Source of the DNA: Paramacrobiotus richtersi
Taxonomy: Eukaryota > Tardigrada > Eutardigrada > Parachela > Macrobiotidae
NCBI GenBank assembly: GCA_034698045.1
Contig: JAQGAU010001190.1
Span: 1 to 20,787, forward strand
Direction: 5' to 3'
DNA: 20,787 nucleotides
The translations under genes and the position numbers were made by a program. The notes under the pieces were generated by a model, which was not told the DNA's origin, searched no databases, and was given only the letters and a program-made list of their open reading frames with translations. Shown here piece after piece: positions 7,801 to 15,734 of this stretch. Each line of letters opens with the position of its first letter. The first letter of the stretch is position 1.

Positions 7801-9830
7801 GGAGAGACGGTCCGTGGGTGCTGTGCAGCCAGAACAGCCGGTTCGACGCGGTAGCACACCGTCGTACGATGACCACCGGGAACTGGCGTCCGCACTGAAC
7901 CAAATCAGCCAGGTCGGTGTCCCGGGAAAAGTGCTGAGCAATGGCAATTACTGCTGTATTTTCCCCGATTTTTATTAACATTTATTTAATTTAATTAAAA
8001 ACAGTGTCTTTGAAATTAATTAATTTGAAATTAAATTTTTTTCAACTGAAATCAGTGCAGTTGGTCAATTAATCAATTTGTTTCCACAATTGGAACTAAT
8101 TGTTTTTTAACTTTTAATAAAACTTCATTTTATTAAAATTGAAATTTTGATTGAAAAGAATTTTTTTCCATTCATTAACAGAAATTCCTAGTACTAGTAC
8201 AGGCATAAATACAGTGCACTGTACGTTACGGTTGTATGTAGAATGTGCTGGAGGAGCGGGCCGAGGATCGGGGCATGGTGCGCAGTCTATTCCACGAGCA
8301 GTTGCGCGGTAAACACCGGTTTTTGGAGCGCAGTATCGCGCAGCAGCAGCAGCAACTCCAGCAGCTGCAGATGCGCCTGATGGCGCTGGTCAACGAGAAC
8401 GCCGCTAGCATCTCCGCCTCCCCCCAGTCCCCGCTGCCCGTGCCCGGGCCCCTTCAACGGCCTCTGCATAAAGTCATGGAACTGCAGGTATACAGCGGTA
8501 AAACAATGAAAATATTTTTTTTTAATTTTAGAGATTGATTTATTAATAACACACATTTATTGTCTTTTTTACCTTGATTTTTACAATTTTTTTAAAATAA
8601 ATTTTAAAATATGTGCAAATAACACCAGGAGACTTTTCATTGTACTGTAAAATCACTGTCGTTCGTTTTATTTTCAATTATTATTTTCAAAAAGCGTATC
8701 CTTGTTTTTCGGTTTAAATGATTTTAGTTTGATTTAAATGAACATAATTGAAATAAAATAAAAAATTAGAATGAATAACAAATATTTCAAAATAAATAAT
8801 AACAAGAATATATAATTTAAAGAAAAAACTGAAAAGTTTTGGCGAAAGAAGCGGCTGTTGTGGTGATGATTTTATTGGGTTACTCGGGCGGTTGCAGGCG
8901 CGTCTGATGTCGCACAAAGAGCAAACCCATGTGCAGCGCGCCCGCATGGAGGAGGTGCAGATGCGGCTGCAGAACGAGAATCATTTCCACGGTAGCCCGA
9001 TGAAAAACAACGGGAACCATCAGATGAATCACACCGTGTCCGCGCCTAACCTCCCGGCACTGGATTACAACGGCCGCATCACACCCAGGAATATGGTCGT
9101 TGCGTCGCCGCGACATGTGCACAACGGTAGGAACTACTCGATCTCATTAATTCTGATTTATTTCCGGATAGTTTCCCGCATTAATCTGGCTTTTTTTCGC
9201 AAAGGTTTTTTAAAAATAGATTGTTTGATTTTTTAGCATTGTTTTTTGCTTTTTGTCGTTTTGTATCTGGAAAATGTATTTGGCTTTTACTTACTGATTT
9301 GTTGCTGTTTCGTTTTGACCATTTTATCGTTTCCATTTTTTTATTTTTGTGCAAGAATTATATTTGATTTATTTCGGAAAATTAAGTAATTATGTTGTTT
9401 TATATTTTTTAGTTTGTTTCTGTTTAACCTTGGATTTATGATTTCTGTATCCTTCGACCTGTTTTCCTTTTTCGTCAATTTTTTTACATATTTTATATAA
9501 ATTACGATTAATTATAAATTATATACGAATTACAAATTAATATTTTTTTCAGTGACATCGGATGATCAGCAGCGCTCCAGCGGCGCCGTGTCCCCGCCTT
9601 TCGTCGACATGAGCGGCGCCAAATCCGAGACCACCCATCACTCGGACCCCGCCCCCCGCAACGGTCAAGGCACGCCCCACCAGCCGCTTGACCTCCTCTC
9701 CCAAGCGGAACTCGGATTCGGCGAAGGGGGCCAGTCGGCGCTGGACTTTGAAGAGGGTCTGTTGGAGCTGGAAAATTTACTGAAATTTGATTTTGATTTT
9801 CCGCGGACACTGACCAACGGGACGGAATGA
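1626..9830 (+). CDS. Clk: CLOCK-like PAS-domain transcription factor, 13 exons (835 aa model)
   Basis: Model exons: 1626-1655, 1773-1831, 1926-2034, 2519-2732, 3041-3370, 4532-4676, 4742-4848, 5354-5552, 6424-6854, 7782-7912, 8242-8487, 8898-9126, 9553-9830. Every junction uses GT...AG, phases agree throughout, and the sum is 2508 nt (836 codons with stop), close to the length of vertebrate CLOCK. Order of parts: PAS-A from about residue 38, a Ser/Ala/Pro-rich insert, PAS-B about 280-397, a disordered Pro/Ser/Gly region, a Gln-rich coiled coil near 613-631, and an acidic/hydrophobic C-terminus. CLOCK pairs with BMAL/CYCLE in the nucleus and activates clock genes through E-boxes. The choice of CLOCK over other PAS proteins rests on PAS-A wording (DGFLL...IIYVSESV), PAS-B wording (F..RH...G) and the coiled coil, which aligns with CLOCK's IEANIHRQQEELRKIQEQL. 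No bHLH was found. The first two exons are the least certain part. p160 coactivators (NCOA/Taiman) are the main alternative. Confidence 0.72.
1926..2034 (+). CDS. Clk: CLOCK-like gene, exon 3: start of PAS-A
   Basis: The exon encodes VDGFLLIID...GKIIYVSESV followed by SHLGFSY. This matches the first strands of the PAS-A domain; human CLOCK has LDGFFLAIM...GSIIYVSESV at the same place. The 3' end is TAC|GTGCGT, phase 0. The start could alternatively be at 1948, after the CAG at 1945-1947, but that acceptor lacks a pyrimidine tract and breaks the phase with exon 2. Confidence 0.75.
2035..2518 (+). other. CLOCK-like intron 3 with T-rich degenerate repeats
   Basis: About 480 bases, very T-rich. 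Between about 2280 and 2425 a unit of roughly 43 bases recurs three to four times: TTTTCAGGATTTT, a TATATTTTTTACG core, then TTATT or TTGTT. Two copies carry a perfect acceptor-like TTTTCAG (2313-2319 and 2355-2361 approximately), so the intron has decoy splice acceptors upstream of the real one at 2518. Confidence 0.5.
2519..3370 (+). CDS. Clk: CLOCK-like gene, exons 4-5: rest of PAS-A with a low-complexity insert
   Basis: Exon 4 (2519-2732) begins LDLSGYSWFSLVHPDD, the PAS helical segment, and then becomes a Ser/Ala/Thr/Pro stretch. It ends GAA G|GTAAAA in phase 1. Exon 5 (3041-3370) starts with two bases after TTTTCAG, completing a Gly codon, and contains RCQCTSLTVRVLQ, a Ser/Pro/Arg-rich loop (SPSPSRRPSGTPS), then VYRTFHFSGIVRPL. 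The last piece resembles the closing strands of PAS-A in bHLH-PAS proteins (for example VHCTGYIK in BMAL-type proteins). The PAS-A core is therefore split by more than 100 residues of probably disordered, phosphorylatable sequence. Confidence 0.7.
3390..3770 (+). repeat. Tandem duplication, period about 194 bp, in CLOCK-like intron 5
   Basis: Copy 1 begins at 3390 and copy 2 at 3584. Shared landmarks are ATGGAAAT, then AATCTACTGGA, AATAAATTGA.TCG, a long A-rich stretch with GAACTAAAAA, and AAATGGAATTT followed by TAAAT. The copies have diverged with small indels, so the event is old. The sequence is A-rich and noncoding. Confidence 0.55.
4002..4140. mobile_element. Short GC-rich insert with 10-bp perfect terminal inverted repeats
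   Basis: TGCCCGGAGC at 4002-4011 is the exact reverse complement of GCTCCGGGCA at 4131-4140. The 139-bp segment between is clearly GC-richer than the surrounding A/T-rich intron. Size, position in an intron and absence of coding sequence fit a miniature inverted-repeat transposable element; no clear target-site duplication is visible, so another origin remains possible. Confidence 0.4.
4168..4444. mobile_element. Second inverted-repeat-bounded insert with internal tandem duplication
   Basis: GACCGAAGCGAA at 4168-4179 is the exact reverse complement of TTCGCTTCGGTC at 4433-4444. Inside, a unit from about 4187-4272 repeats at about 4326-4407, beginning TCCTCTATATTC and including an identical stretch of over 30 bases around GTCCCGTCGGTCACGGTACC. 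Each copy trails into an AATAAATAAT-type run. A non-autonomous DNA transposon is the simplest reading. It starts only 28 bases after the insert at 4002-4140, so the two may be one composite element. Confidence 0.4.
4532..4848 (+). CDS. Clk: CLOCK-like gene, exons 6-7: PAS-B
   Basis: Exon 6 (4532-4676) encodes GRQSIVWVAVARPV, matching the VCFVATVRL strand of CLOCK, and then FVIRHDVNGYITSADER. Exon 7 (4742-4848) continues CQQFIGYAPDKLVNSCLYDH and LPADDLPFLKYQYEQ. Human CLOCK reads FTSRHSLEWKFLFLDHRA, then IIGYLPFEVLGTSGYDYYH and VDDLENL at these positions. The junction AG|GTGTGC...CAG|G rebuilds an Arg codon, and the 65-base intron is one of the shortest in the gene. This is the best conserved part of the protein. 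Confidence 0.8.
4849..5353 (+). other. CLOCK-like intron 7, no further features
   Basis: AT-rich intron of 505 bases. The only thing noted is a 20-base segment at 4912-4931 that recurs with two mismatches in intron 8 (6025-6044). Confidence 0.5.
5354..5552 (+). CDS. Clk: CLOCK-like gene, exon 8: end of PAS-B
   Basis: The exon encodes SESIAITCRFRT, an acidic insert (SGEPSPEGENA), then YTYLNCRAYLALNPSTFHMD and EIVTLAAPM. The pattern CRFRT...YL..RAYL..NP matches the last beta strands of PAS-B (YRFLTK...WIWLQTHYYITYHQW in CLOCK) with a loop inserted between them. It opens after TTGCAG with two bases and closes ATG AG|GTGATA in phase 2. Confidence 0.72.
5553..6423 (+). other. CLOCK-like intron 8, simple repeats
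   Basis: 871 bases, A/T-rich, with an ATA/TAAT-rich stretch at 5700-5780 including a TATATATAT run. No coding sequence recognised. Confidence 0.5.
6424..6854 (+). CDS. Clk: CLOCK-like gene, exon 9: Pro/Ser/Gly-rich linker
   Basis: This is the longest exon. After completing an Arg codon it reads ASDGEAEFAKQSTRL and then a low-complexity region rich in Pro, Ser, Thr and Gly, with many SP and TP sites (for example SPLHSPDS and PSTSPDTW). The composition changes sharply from the flanking AT-rich introns to runs of C and G, and the 3' third is G-rich (SGGPGGLN, GEGAGGSVGETG). It ends ACG G|GTAGGT. In CLOCK the matching region is the phosphorylated linker after PAS-B; nothing here identifies a folded domain. 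Confidence 0.65.
6855..7781 (+). other. CLOCK-like intron 9 with a less AT-rich interior
   Basis: 927 bases. The interior from about 7110 to 7600 is richer in G and C than the flanks, and includes an 8-base tandem pair GGTCCTAG at 7267-7282 and an open frame at 7360-7596 without a recognisable protein. It may be an old insertion; no inverted ends were found. Confidence 0.3.
7782..8487 (+). CDS. Clk: CLOCK-like gene, exons 10-11: Gln-rich coiled coil
   Basis: Exon 10 (7782-7912) is a polar linker ending ELASALNQISQ. Exon 11 (8242-8487) encodes LEERAEDRGMVRSLFHEQL and then LERSIAQQQQQLQQLQMRL. Human CLOCK has LEQRTRMIEANIHRQQEEL followed by RKIQEQL in its coiled coil, the segment that recruits CIPC and affects transactivation; the alignment of LER.I..QQ..L..LQ..L is the clearest sign, outside the PAS domains, that this gene is CLOCK. 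The CAG/CAA run is only five codons long. Both exons end in phase 0. Confidence 0.72.
7913..9552 (+). other. CLOCK-like introns 10, 11 and 12
   Basis: Introns at 7913-8241, 8488-8897 and 9127-9552 are AT-rich. The last is distinctly T-rich on the + strand. Nothing else recognised. Confidence 0.5.
8898..9830 (+). CDS. Clk: CLOCK-like gene, exons 12-13: C-terminus
   Basis: Exon 12 (8898-9126) continues the helical region (RARMEEVQMRLQNEN) and then becomes Asn/His-rich, with the motif HTVSAPNLPALDYNGRITP. Exon 13 (9553-9830) is polar and ends with an acidic and hydrophobic segment, ALDFEEGLLELENLL followed by KFDFDFP, before the stop TGA at 9828-9830. Clusters of Phe/Leu among Asp/Glu are typical of transactivation tails, though the helix could equally bind a partner. 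No long Gln-rich activation domain like that of insect CLK is present. Confidence 0.68.
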
Positions 9831-9845
9831 TGGGGATTGATGCTA

Positions 9846-9940
9846 AATAAATATTTAATATATTTTTCTGGTTGTATATTTCAGTGTTTATATGAAAAGT
9901 ATGGTTGTGTTGATTGGGTTGGTTTTGGGGTGTCAATAAA
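9846..9940 (+). terminator. Candidate poly(A) signals of the CLOCK-like gene
   Basis: AATAAA occurs at 9846-9851, sixteen bases after the stop codon, and again at 9935-9940 just before an A-run and a GT-rich stretch. The second has the better downstream context. The next gene starts about 460 bases further on, so both fit the gap. Confidence 0.5.
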
Positions 9941-10074
9941 AAAAATGATGTGCAGTTTGGAAATTTGATCACAGTAGCCGAAACTGGAGCAGCAGCAAAA
10001 CACACAGTTATTAGGATGTTATATGTCTGCGTTAGCAGCGTGCTACCCGTGCGGCCGTCAAGTGTAGTGTGCGT

Positions 10075-10122
10075 GGGTGTAGCTGGCAGTCACACATTGG
10101 GTGTAGCTGGCAGTCACACATT
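10075..10122 (+). repeat. 24-bp tandem repeat, two exact copies
   Basis: GGGTGTAGCTGGCAGTCACACATT without its last bases repeats head to tail at 10075-10098 and 10099-10122. A partial third copy follows (GGGTGGCTGATAGCTGGCAG, 10125-10144). It lies about 280 bases before the start codon of the next gene. Confidence 0.75.
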
Positions 10123-10400
10123 CTGGGTGGCTGATAGCTGGCAGCAGTTCTACTCGAATGTCTCATCGACGTCATCGTACTGTAAAAAAGTGAATTCAGA
10201 AATCTTGGACTCATCCCAACCGAGCAACGATTATCTTCATAGTCTGCTCTTTAGTTGCTATTTGGTTGAGAATTGTTGTTTGCTCGAAGAGCACCCCAGA
10301 GGTCTGTCTAGTTGGCACCGCGCATTCCAAGAGCCTGATCGCACAGTTTGACACGTTCCATCTGGTTCCTTGCAGCATCAGCGATCGTTACGGTTAGCAA

Positions 10401-12269
10401 ATGGAAAACGGTCAACCGGCTGATAATGCGACATCATCCAGTTCGTGTGCAAGAGGTATTGTCACCACGCCAACACGGTTCCCCAGTCGCATCGCGTCCG
10501 TTTTGCGTGGGATCTCGACAGTTTTTATGAGAATAACTAGTGTATGTGACTTCCATCACCCTAACGATTTGCAGTGCTCCATCCTCTGGAAACAGACGCT
10601 ACATGGCTGGCACACGCCAAAAAACTCATTCTCGACAAGGAGAAATCCAAAGGTACCTCACTGTTCGTTCATCATTCACAGTTGCGAAGTGTCATTCTTT
10701 CCCATCTACCTAGGAACCATCGCCACCCTGGAGGCCAAACTAACCACTCTACAACATGCTTTTGACGCGCACAAGACGTCCTGCGCAGCCACGATCCAGC
10801 AACTGCGTCAGGAACTCGACGCGTCGAAAAACGCGCAGTCCATAATGGAGACGCGTTGTAACGCGCTGCAGGCGGAGAAGACCGCTCTGGTGGCAAAGTA
10901 TGAGCGTTTCGACCAGTTGCGGACCGAGTTTTCGCGCATGTCTGGGGAGACGCAGCAGCTGCTGGTATGGCACGTAAAATCATGGTTATCTAATGTTTTC
11001 CCTTCATTGGTCGGTTTTCAGGGCGTTGGTGGGGGCGCTGCAACTGGACAGCCTGTTCGAGTGGAAGAAAGAGATACAGTACCTCAAACGGTTGGGAATG
11101 ATACCGGGCCGGTACAGCCGGGATTGGTAAGGCGATTGCCGTCAATTCGGCGTTCCAGTGTCGCGTTTCTTCATTTGCCGCTTTTCAGGGAGTGGGTAGT
11201 GCCGCTGGGAGTATGCGACCTGTTCGAGTAGATCGAGTGGACGAAGAAGGACAAACAGTACAAGAAACGGTACGAAAGGCTACGAAGAACACCAAGATTA
11301 CGAATACTGTGGGGTAAGCACAATAGCAGTACTAGCTGGTATCTGAGCGGTTATTTTTGTTGTTCTGTAGATTCGCTGTGACTGCATTATTTCAGTATAT
11401 AGCTTTGTATCGAAATTATTATTACAAATTAAAATAAATAAAATAAATTTGTTACAAATAAATATTAAATCAATTTAAATGCATTAGTAAATGAATTATT
11501 AAATGAATTGTTAAATGAATTATTAAAGAGCAGCCGAGCAGAAAAAGAATCATTATAAATCCATTCTGGAGCGTTGCAGTTTCGGGCCTCTTGCCAAATG
11601 ATTCCGTGTGGCGTTTGGTGTGGCGAGGCAGTAGCTTTGTCTAAGAGATTGGTAAGAAGTTGTTCGTGAGGACTGGAGAAAGTCGCTCGACAAGCTTTCT
11701 GTTTCAGCGTTTAAGTGTGGAAATCATGCGTGGTAATGGTAGTTAGATCTTAGCAACTGTCCCTTCTCGCTCTAACTGGGACAAATTCTTTGTTTGAACG
11801 GCTTTTCTTTGGTAATATAAAACAACAATTTACTGAGCTTATGCCAATTTATTATTTCCAAATAAACACCACTAAATATTAAATGAATTATAAAATTAAG
11901 TATAAAATGAATTATTAAAAATGTGTATAATCTTACAGCCATACAACTCCGGTTAGCGTTGTCCCGTTAAAGCGCCCCCGGACTGCTGTCTGGCCCAGCG
12001 TCCTCCCCGCCCGCTCACCGTACGCGCGCTCCACCTCCTTGGAAGGACTGATGGTCACACGGCGTCGCAGCTATCAGCGGAAGTCGTCGGAGGAACGCGA
12101 CCGGAATCTGGCTGACAGGTGTGGTTGCTTCCTGTCCGAGTTGCAGACGATCGGCAAACGCTGTCCGTTACACGTGGAGGGACGTTACGGGTGTACCATG
12201 TGTCGCCAGTCGTTCCCTGATCGCGCCAGCTGGGAGGAGCATGAGCGGACCCACGAGTCCAAGGGGTAG
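10401..12269 (+). CDS. Coiled-coil protein with C-terminal C2H2 zinc finger, six exons (314 aa)
   Basis: Exons: 10401-10455, 10575-10652, 10714-10964, 11022-11126, 11189-11313, 11939-12269; total 945 nt with consistent phases (1,1,0,0,2). Residues 1-45 form a polar N-terminus with WLAHAKKLI; 46-128 are a coiled coil (heptads of Leu in TIATLEAKLTTLQ, IQQLRQELD, METRCNALQAEKT); 129-204 are two related Gly/Ala/Val-rich exons; 205-314 contain a basic KRPR (216-219) and one C2H2 finger with C290, C293, H306 and H310. The finger and the basic motif suggest a nuclear nucleic-acid-binding protein that dimerises, but no family is recognised. The paralogue at 17429 shares exon sizes and about 70% identity in the coiled coil, which supports this splice model over reading through the introns. 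Joining exon 5 to the finger exon rests on a GTAAGC donor and phase agreement only. Confidence 0.7.
10714..10964 (+). CDS. Coiled-coil exon of the zinc-finger paralogue
   Basis: This 251-base exon has the same length as 17738-17988 in the paralogue, and 58 of 83 residues are identical. The block IQQLRQELD.SKNAQS.METRC is nearly invariant, and LQAEKT.LVAK.ER follows. Conservation is strongest here and falls off at both ends of the protein, so the coiled coil is probably the functional core. Confidence 0.85.
11022..11313 (+). repeat. Tandemly duplicated exon pair (exons 4 and 5)
   Basis: Exon 4 (11022-11126) and exon 5 (11189-11313) both begin GV-G and share PVRV, then an acidic/basic stretch with QTV (GQPVRVEERDTVPQTV and RPVRVDRVDEEGQTVQETV). 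The DNA also matches, for example CCTGTTCGAGT in both and CAAACGGT against GAAACGGTA. Both are preceded by similar pyrimidine-rich acceptors. The paralogue has one such exon (18048-18092), beginning GEDGAAAA, so the duplication probably arose in this copy. Confidence 0.65.
11314..11938 (+). other. Intron 5 of the coiled-coil/zinc-finger gene
   Basis: 625 bases, with TTAAATGAAT-type repeats near 11465-11525 and again at 11878-11920. A segment at 11579-11649 lies between TTGCAG and G|GTAAGA and is open in one frame, but its phase does not fit the flanking exons, so it was not accepted as an exon. Confidence 0.45.
11939..12269 (+). CDS. Zinc-finger terminal exon
   Basis: Open from the acceptor TTACAG to the stop TAG at 12267-12269. 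It encodes KRPRTAVWPS, RRRSYQRKSSEERDRN, then CGCFLSEL..IGKRCPLH and the finger YGCTMCRQSFPD with HERTH. Spacing C-x2-C-x12-H-x3-H is canonical. The earlier CGC and CPLH may be a second, irregular zinc site. If not joined to the upstream exons it could be its own gene starting at the ATG at 12051, but the phase fit favours joining. Confidence 0.75.
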
Positions 12270-12638
12270 GCGTTGCGCCGGCGCACTGCGTGGGACGTTG
12301 CGGAGTCTGACTCTGACACTGGCTAAAAGTTGAGGTTGGCTTTATAAACAGATATGCGTCATGTTGTATAATGATGGTCAGGGTTTGGCCCTGAAAGAAG
12401 ATGGTGTGTTTCGTTCGTCTCCTCGTCTGATGATGTTGCATAGTGTTATAATGAAGGTGCAGGTTTGGTTTCCCATCGTGGATGTTTGGTTGTAGTTTGA
12501 TTTTTTTATCAGTTCTGTCAGGAACAGGGGCATGAGCCCAGCGGGTTTTTTTGAGGTTGCATTGATTTCAATAACTTAATATTGCTTATGACACTGCATA
12601 TGTAAAGGTTGCATTGGAAGCTTGTTATTATTAAATTT

Positions 12639-12776
12639 TTATATCCTAAGTAGCTCTTCGTTGGCTTTGCAAAGGCTGTGATCCCGTACTATTCTTTCGT
12701 TGTCCTTGTCCAGCTCTTTCTCCAGTTTTGCGACTGCATCAACAGCCATGCAAAGAGATTTTGGTTCGGTGGGTTT
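12639..12776 (-). CDS. Possible terminal exon of a coiled-coil protein
   Basis: On the - strand a pyrimidine-poor AGTTACAG acceptor precedes KPTEPKSLCMAVDAVAKLEK, then ELDKDNERIVRD and KANEELLRI, ending at TAA. The heptad pattern and the words AKLEKEL recall the AKLENKV segment of the coiled-coil paralogues, so it might be a relic of the same family in inverted orientation. No convincing upstream exon was found, and coiled-coil composition alone is weak evidence. Confidence 0.25.
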   Translation of the reverse strand, partial: KPTEPKSLCMAVDAVAKLEKELDKDNERIVRDHSLCKANEELLRI

Positions 12777-13396
12777 CTGTAACTTTCTGACCAAGTTTAT
12801 ACAGTAATGTTTTTCCATGTCTATTACAAAACTGTGATTGTATGGATTGGATTGGTTTGGCTGCCGATAGAAAATGTTCAAATTTATGGTAAATTTGACG
12901 AGATTACACGTAACTATAAGTAGTAAGATTAGACATAGGTCACTTAGGTCTGTACGGTAACTGCACTACATTTCACAGTACACAGCCTAAAAAAGGCGAT
13001 TCAGCCCGCAATACGGTTTAGATACATCGGATATGTTGTTGGCAAGTTTGTACGGATTTGCTGTAGGTAGTTGACGATCAAGAATTCAGCAAGCAGATGA
13101 AAACACCTGTTGTGAGATCAGGGAGAATTCTTCTCATTATCCTGTGATACAAATCAATGAGTGTTTCTATAAGCTTTGTACAACACGTTGCCAGGATAAT
13201 AATGCTTTGGACTGCTTACTTACGTGACACGTCTTGGAAGTTGTTACACGATTGGTCAGCTTGATACGTTTCGTTTACCGACACTTACGCTACATAATAG
13301 CACCAGCAAGTGACAGGTCAGTTTAAAAGAATACGAAAGAATTGAACCAAATCACATAAGGATTTCCAGGTTTACGAGTTATCACGCTTTGCATCA

Positions 13397-13402
13397 TTTA
13401 TT
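13397..13402 (-). terminator. Candidate poly(A) signal of the leucine-rich-repeat gene
   Basis: AATAAA on the - strand, 185 bases downstream of the stop codon at 13588-13590. Confidence 0.4.
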
Positions 13403-13587
13403 TATATGAGCCTTAACCCCAGCATCGGTTCTTCACGACAGTGCAAAGCGGAAAACATGATGAGTTAAAGAAGCAGTCAAATCACACAATATTTAATGCG
13501 AATCATATCGCAGAAGATTCTCCATGTAGGCGTGCCGCTACCAGCAGCAGCGTTTCACAGCGAGCAGGCCTGTGTAGTGTACAGTAC

Positions 13588-15268
13588 TTACGAAACAAGT
13601 GATAAGATGACAAGCACGAAAAAGGTTGTCGCGGGAACATTCAAGTCGATGATACCCGAGCTGCTGTGAAAACATTCTTTGTACTGGTCCAAGGCCGGAA
13701 GGTTCGTGTGTGTGGAAGACATGCTCCAGGATGTGCTGGACGTGAGCGAAGCGTTTCCGCACGTAAATGACACTGTAGGCCTCTTGTCGATAGCTCCGAG
13801 AGCGATTGTGTGCGCCCATTTGATGAAATCCTCGGCTTCGCAACAAGTGCATGCCGCGTGTACTTCCCACGGACAAAATTCATTGTCATCCAGCTGGATT
13901 ACTGCTCTGTCGGAGATGGTCAACGTGTCGAGGATATTGCGTGGAAGGAAATTTTGGCGACTATATCGAAGATCCAGGGTAGTTAAGTTGGCGAATGTGA
14001 ATGACTTACTCAGTGTCAAACTGGTCGGTGATTCATCGGGGTTCCACTCGTGCATCAGGGAGAGCGTCTACACACAAAAACTAATTGTTCCAGTAGTGAT
14101 AAATCTCACCAAGCCTCACCAAGACTTGATTTCTTCCGTCACCGAGAAATTCATAAACACGAAACTTATGTTCTGACCGAAATTGCCACACGTAACATAC
14201 CTCTAACGAATGCGCAACAGGAGCAAACACTGCCCAATCCAGACTAGTAAAAGGGTTTCTTTTCAGCGAAATCCGTTGTAAAGCTGGAAGGATGTTCTCT
14301 TGCAAGGATACCCGGACTTCGAAAGCGTTAACATCGATGTCGCGTATATCATTATCAGCTAGGTCCAGGTTCTGCAGTTTGTTGAAGCCTTTCAAGAAAC
14401 CGGCCTGTAGTGGATTGATGCGGCAATGTTGCAGGTCTAGTTCTATCAGATGTCTTTTAACATTGACCAGGAAGGCCTCCAATGGCACACGTGTTGAATT
14501 AGTTCCTTCAAAGGTGTAGAGACCAAGATACCATAAGCGGGAAAGGCTGCTCGGCAATGGGTCGGCATTGTCGTGAATGTAGCTAGTCAATCCAGCATCG
14601 GGTGTCCTGTGCCCCAGGTACATGTAGCCAACAGTTGTACTAATCAAACTCATCTCAAAATTGCCGGGTAAACTGTAATTACCATCCATACAAGAAACTG
14701 TGGGCTCATCAAAGAATGGTGACCCATCGCAGCTGGAATGCGGCAGCACATTGATGGGATCATCTGTAAGACGTCATTCTCTACTACACTGCACAGCTGG
14801 TAACGAAAACGTTTTGAAACTTTGCTGACGCTTTACTGGCAAAGTGACATAATACAGCTGGCGCTAGAAACGCCTACAGTGAAAACTCATTACTAAAAAT
14901 CGAAACCAAAAGAACTAATGCCAATTGCTATCACTCGAATGTGAGTGAATGTTTAGAAATTGTCACTTATGAACCGGTAATCCAAGAACAGACGAAAATA
15001 AGCGGCATTATTTTATAATAAACAAAAGGCTGCAAAGATTACGGGCCGCTGGTGTAATACTGAACATAATCCAGAAGACGTTAAAATATTACTATAATCA
15101 CTTTCACAAAGATACGATAAATGAATACCGGTATAATTTGTTAACTTGATTACCAACGTTCGGATCTGAGTTTGTACCTGCAATGGCTGGCGCGAATAAC
15201 ACTGCAGAAAGACAGCAAATAAAGCAATCGAAAGCTGAAGGCGCCATTTGGAATGGAGGCATAATCAT
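13588..15268 (-). CDS. Secreted leucine-rich-repeat protein, probably GPI-anchored (385 aa)
   Basis: Exons on the - strand: 15268-15154, 14763-14201, 14067-13588; 1158 nt in consistent phase (1, 0). The ATG at 15268 (or at 15247) begins a signal peptide with a hydrophobic core CLSAVLFAPAIA and likely cleavage after residue 30. C50 and C63 may be N-terminal cap cysteines. Leucine-rich repeats are seen at about 144-222 (LIELDLQHCRINPLQAGFL; LQNLDLADNDIRDIDVNAF; LQRISLKRNPFTSLDWAVF) and at 250-260 (FANLTTLDLR). A C-terminal cap follows, with NEFCPWEV and cysteines at 291, 299, 301, 302, 329 and 358. The end is SSSG, a short spacer and a hydrophobic tail (371-385) with no basic residues after it, the pattern of a GPI signal. 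Such proteins act in cell adhesion or recognition at the cell surface. No specific family was recognised. Confidence 0.75.
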
Positions 15269-15734
15269 ACACTTACACAAGGATGTAAATAATAAGAACG
15301 CAGAGGTTCGAAGATAAAAAGCACGATCAAAACCCAAAATATTCTCGCACGGTAAATCCGTATGTCAATATACCGTGCAGAATGATCAGCAACAGTTTGC
15401 TTATGCTATCCAGCAGAGAAATCACCGAGACACGTCTGTTTTCTGATGTTATCTGAAACGTTTCCTCTCAGGACGCTGCAGGCCAGTGCAGAGTTTAACA
15501 GCTATCGAAAGGATGATCGTGCACGTAACTGCAGTACTCGTACAGATAGTTTTCTGTCAGATGGAATCATGACTATTGCGATCTATCCATACACCAAGGG
15601 CGCGACGGCACTGTGCCCAACGATGTGTGTGAAACCGTCCCGAAGACAACAATTCCGTCTCGCTTACCTTTTGCACACCCAAAAATTTCTCTTCACCGCG
15701 AGGCTTCGTGTACACAGCGAAATCACCGTAAAGG

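Larger units (their letters stand above)
9831..10400 (+). other. Intergenic region between the CLOCK-like gene and the coiled-coil/zinc-finger gene
   Basis: Contains the two poly(A) signals, a 24-bp exact tandem repeat (10075-10122), and a 30-bp block (10314-10343) that matches 25 of 30 bases in the 5' region of the paralogue (17340-17369). The latter suggests that the promoter or leader was duplicated with the gene. Confidence 0.5.
12270..13587. other. Region between converging genes
   Basis: Holds the 3' flank of the zinc-finger gene (ATTAAA at 12630-12635 could be its poly(A) signal), a tentative - strand exon (12639-12776), and a segment at about 12830-12910 that resembles 16918-16995 near the paralogue. 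On the - strand an AATAAA (seen as TTTATT at 13397-13402) lies about 190 bases beyond the stop of the leucine-rich-repeat gene and can serve as its poly(A) signal. Confidence 0.45.

Noticed and set aside
10401..11231. Long unspliced frame of 276 residues across several exons and introns
   Set aside because: The paralogue at 17429 shows that introns are removed here; the intronic parts of the frame are not conserved as protein.
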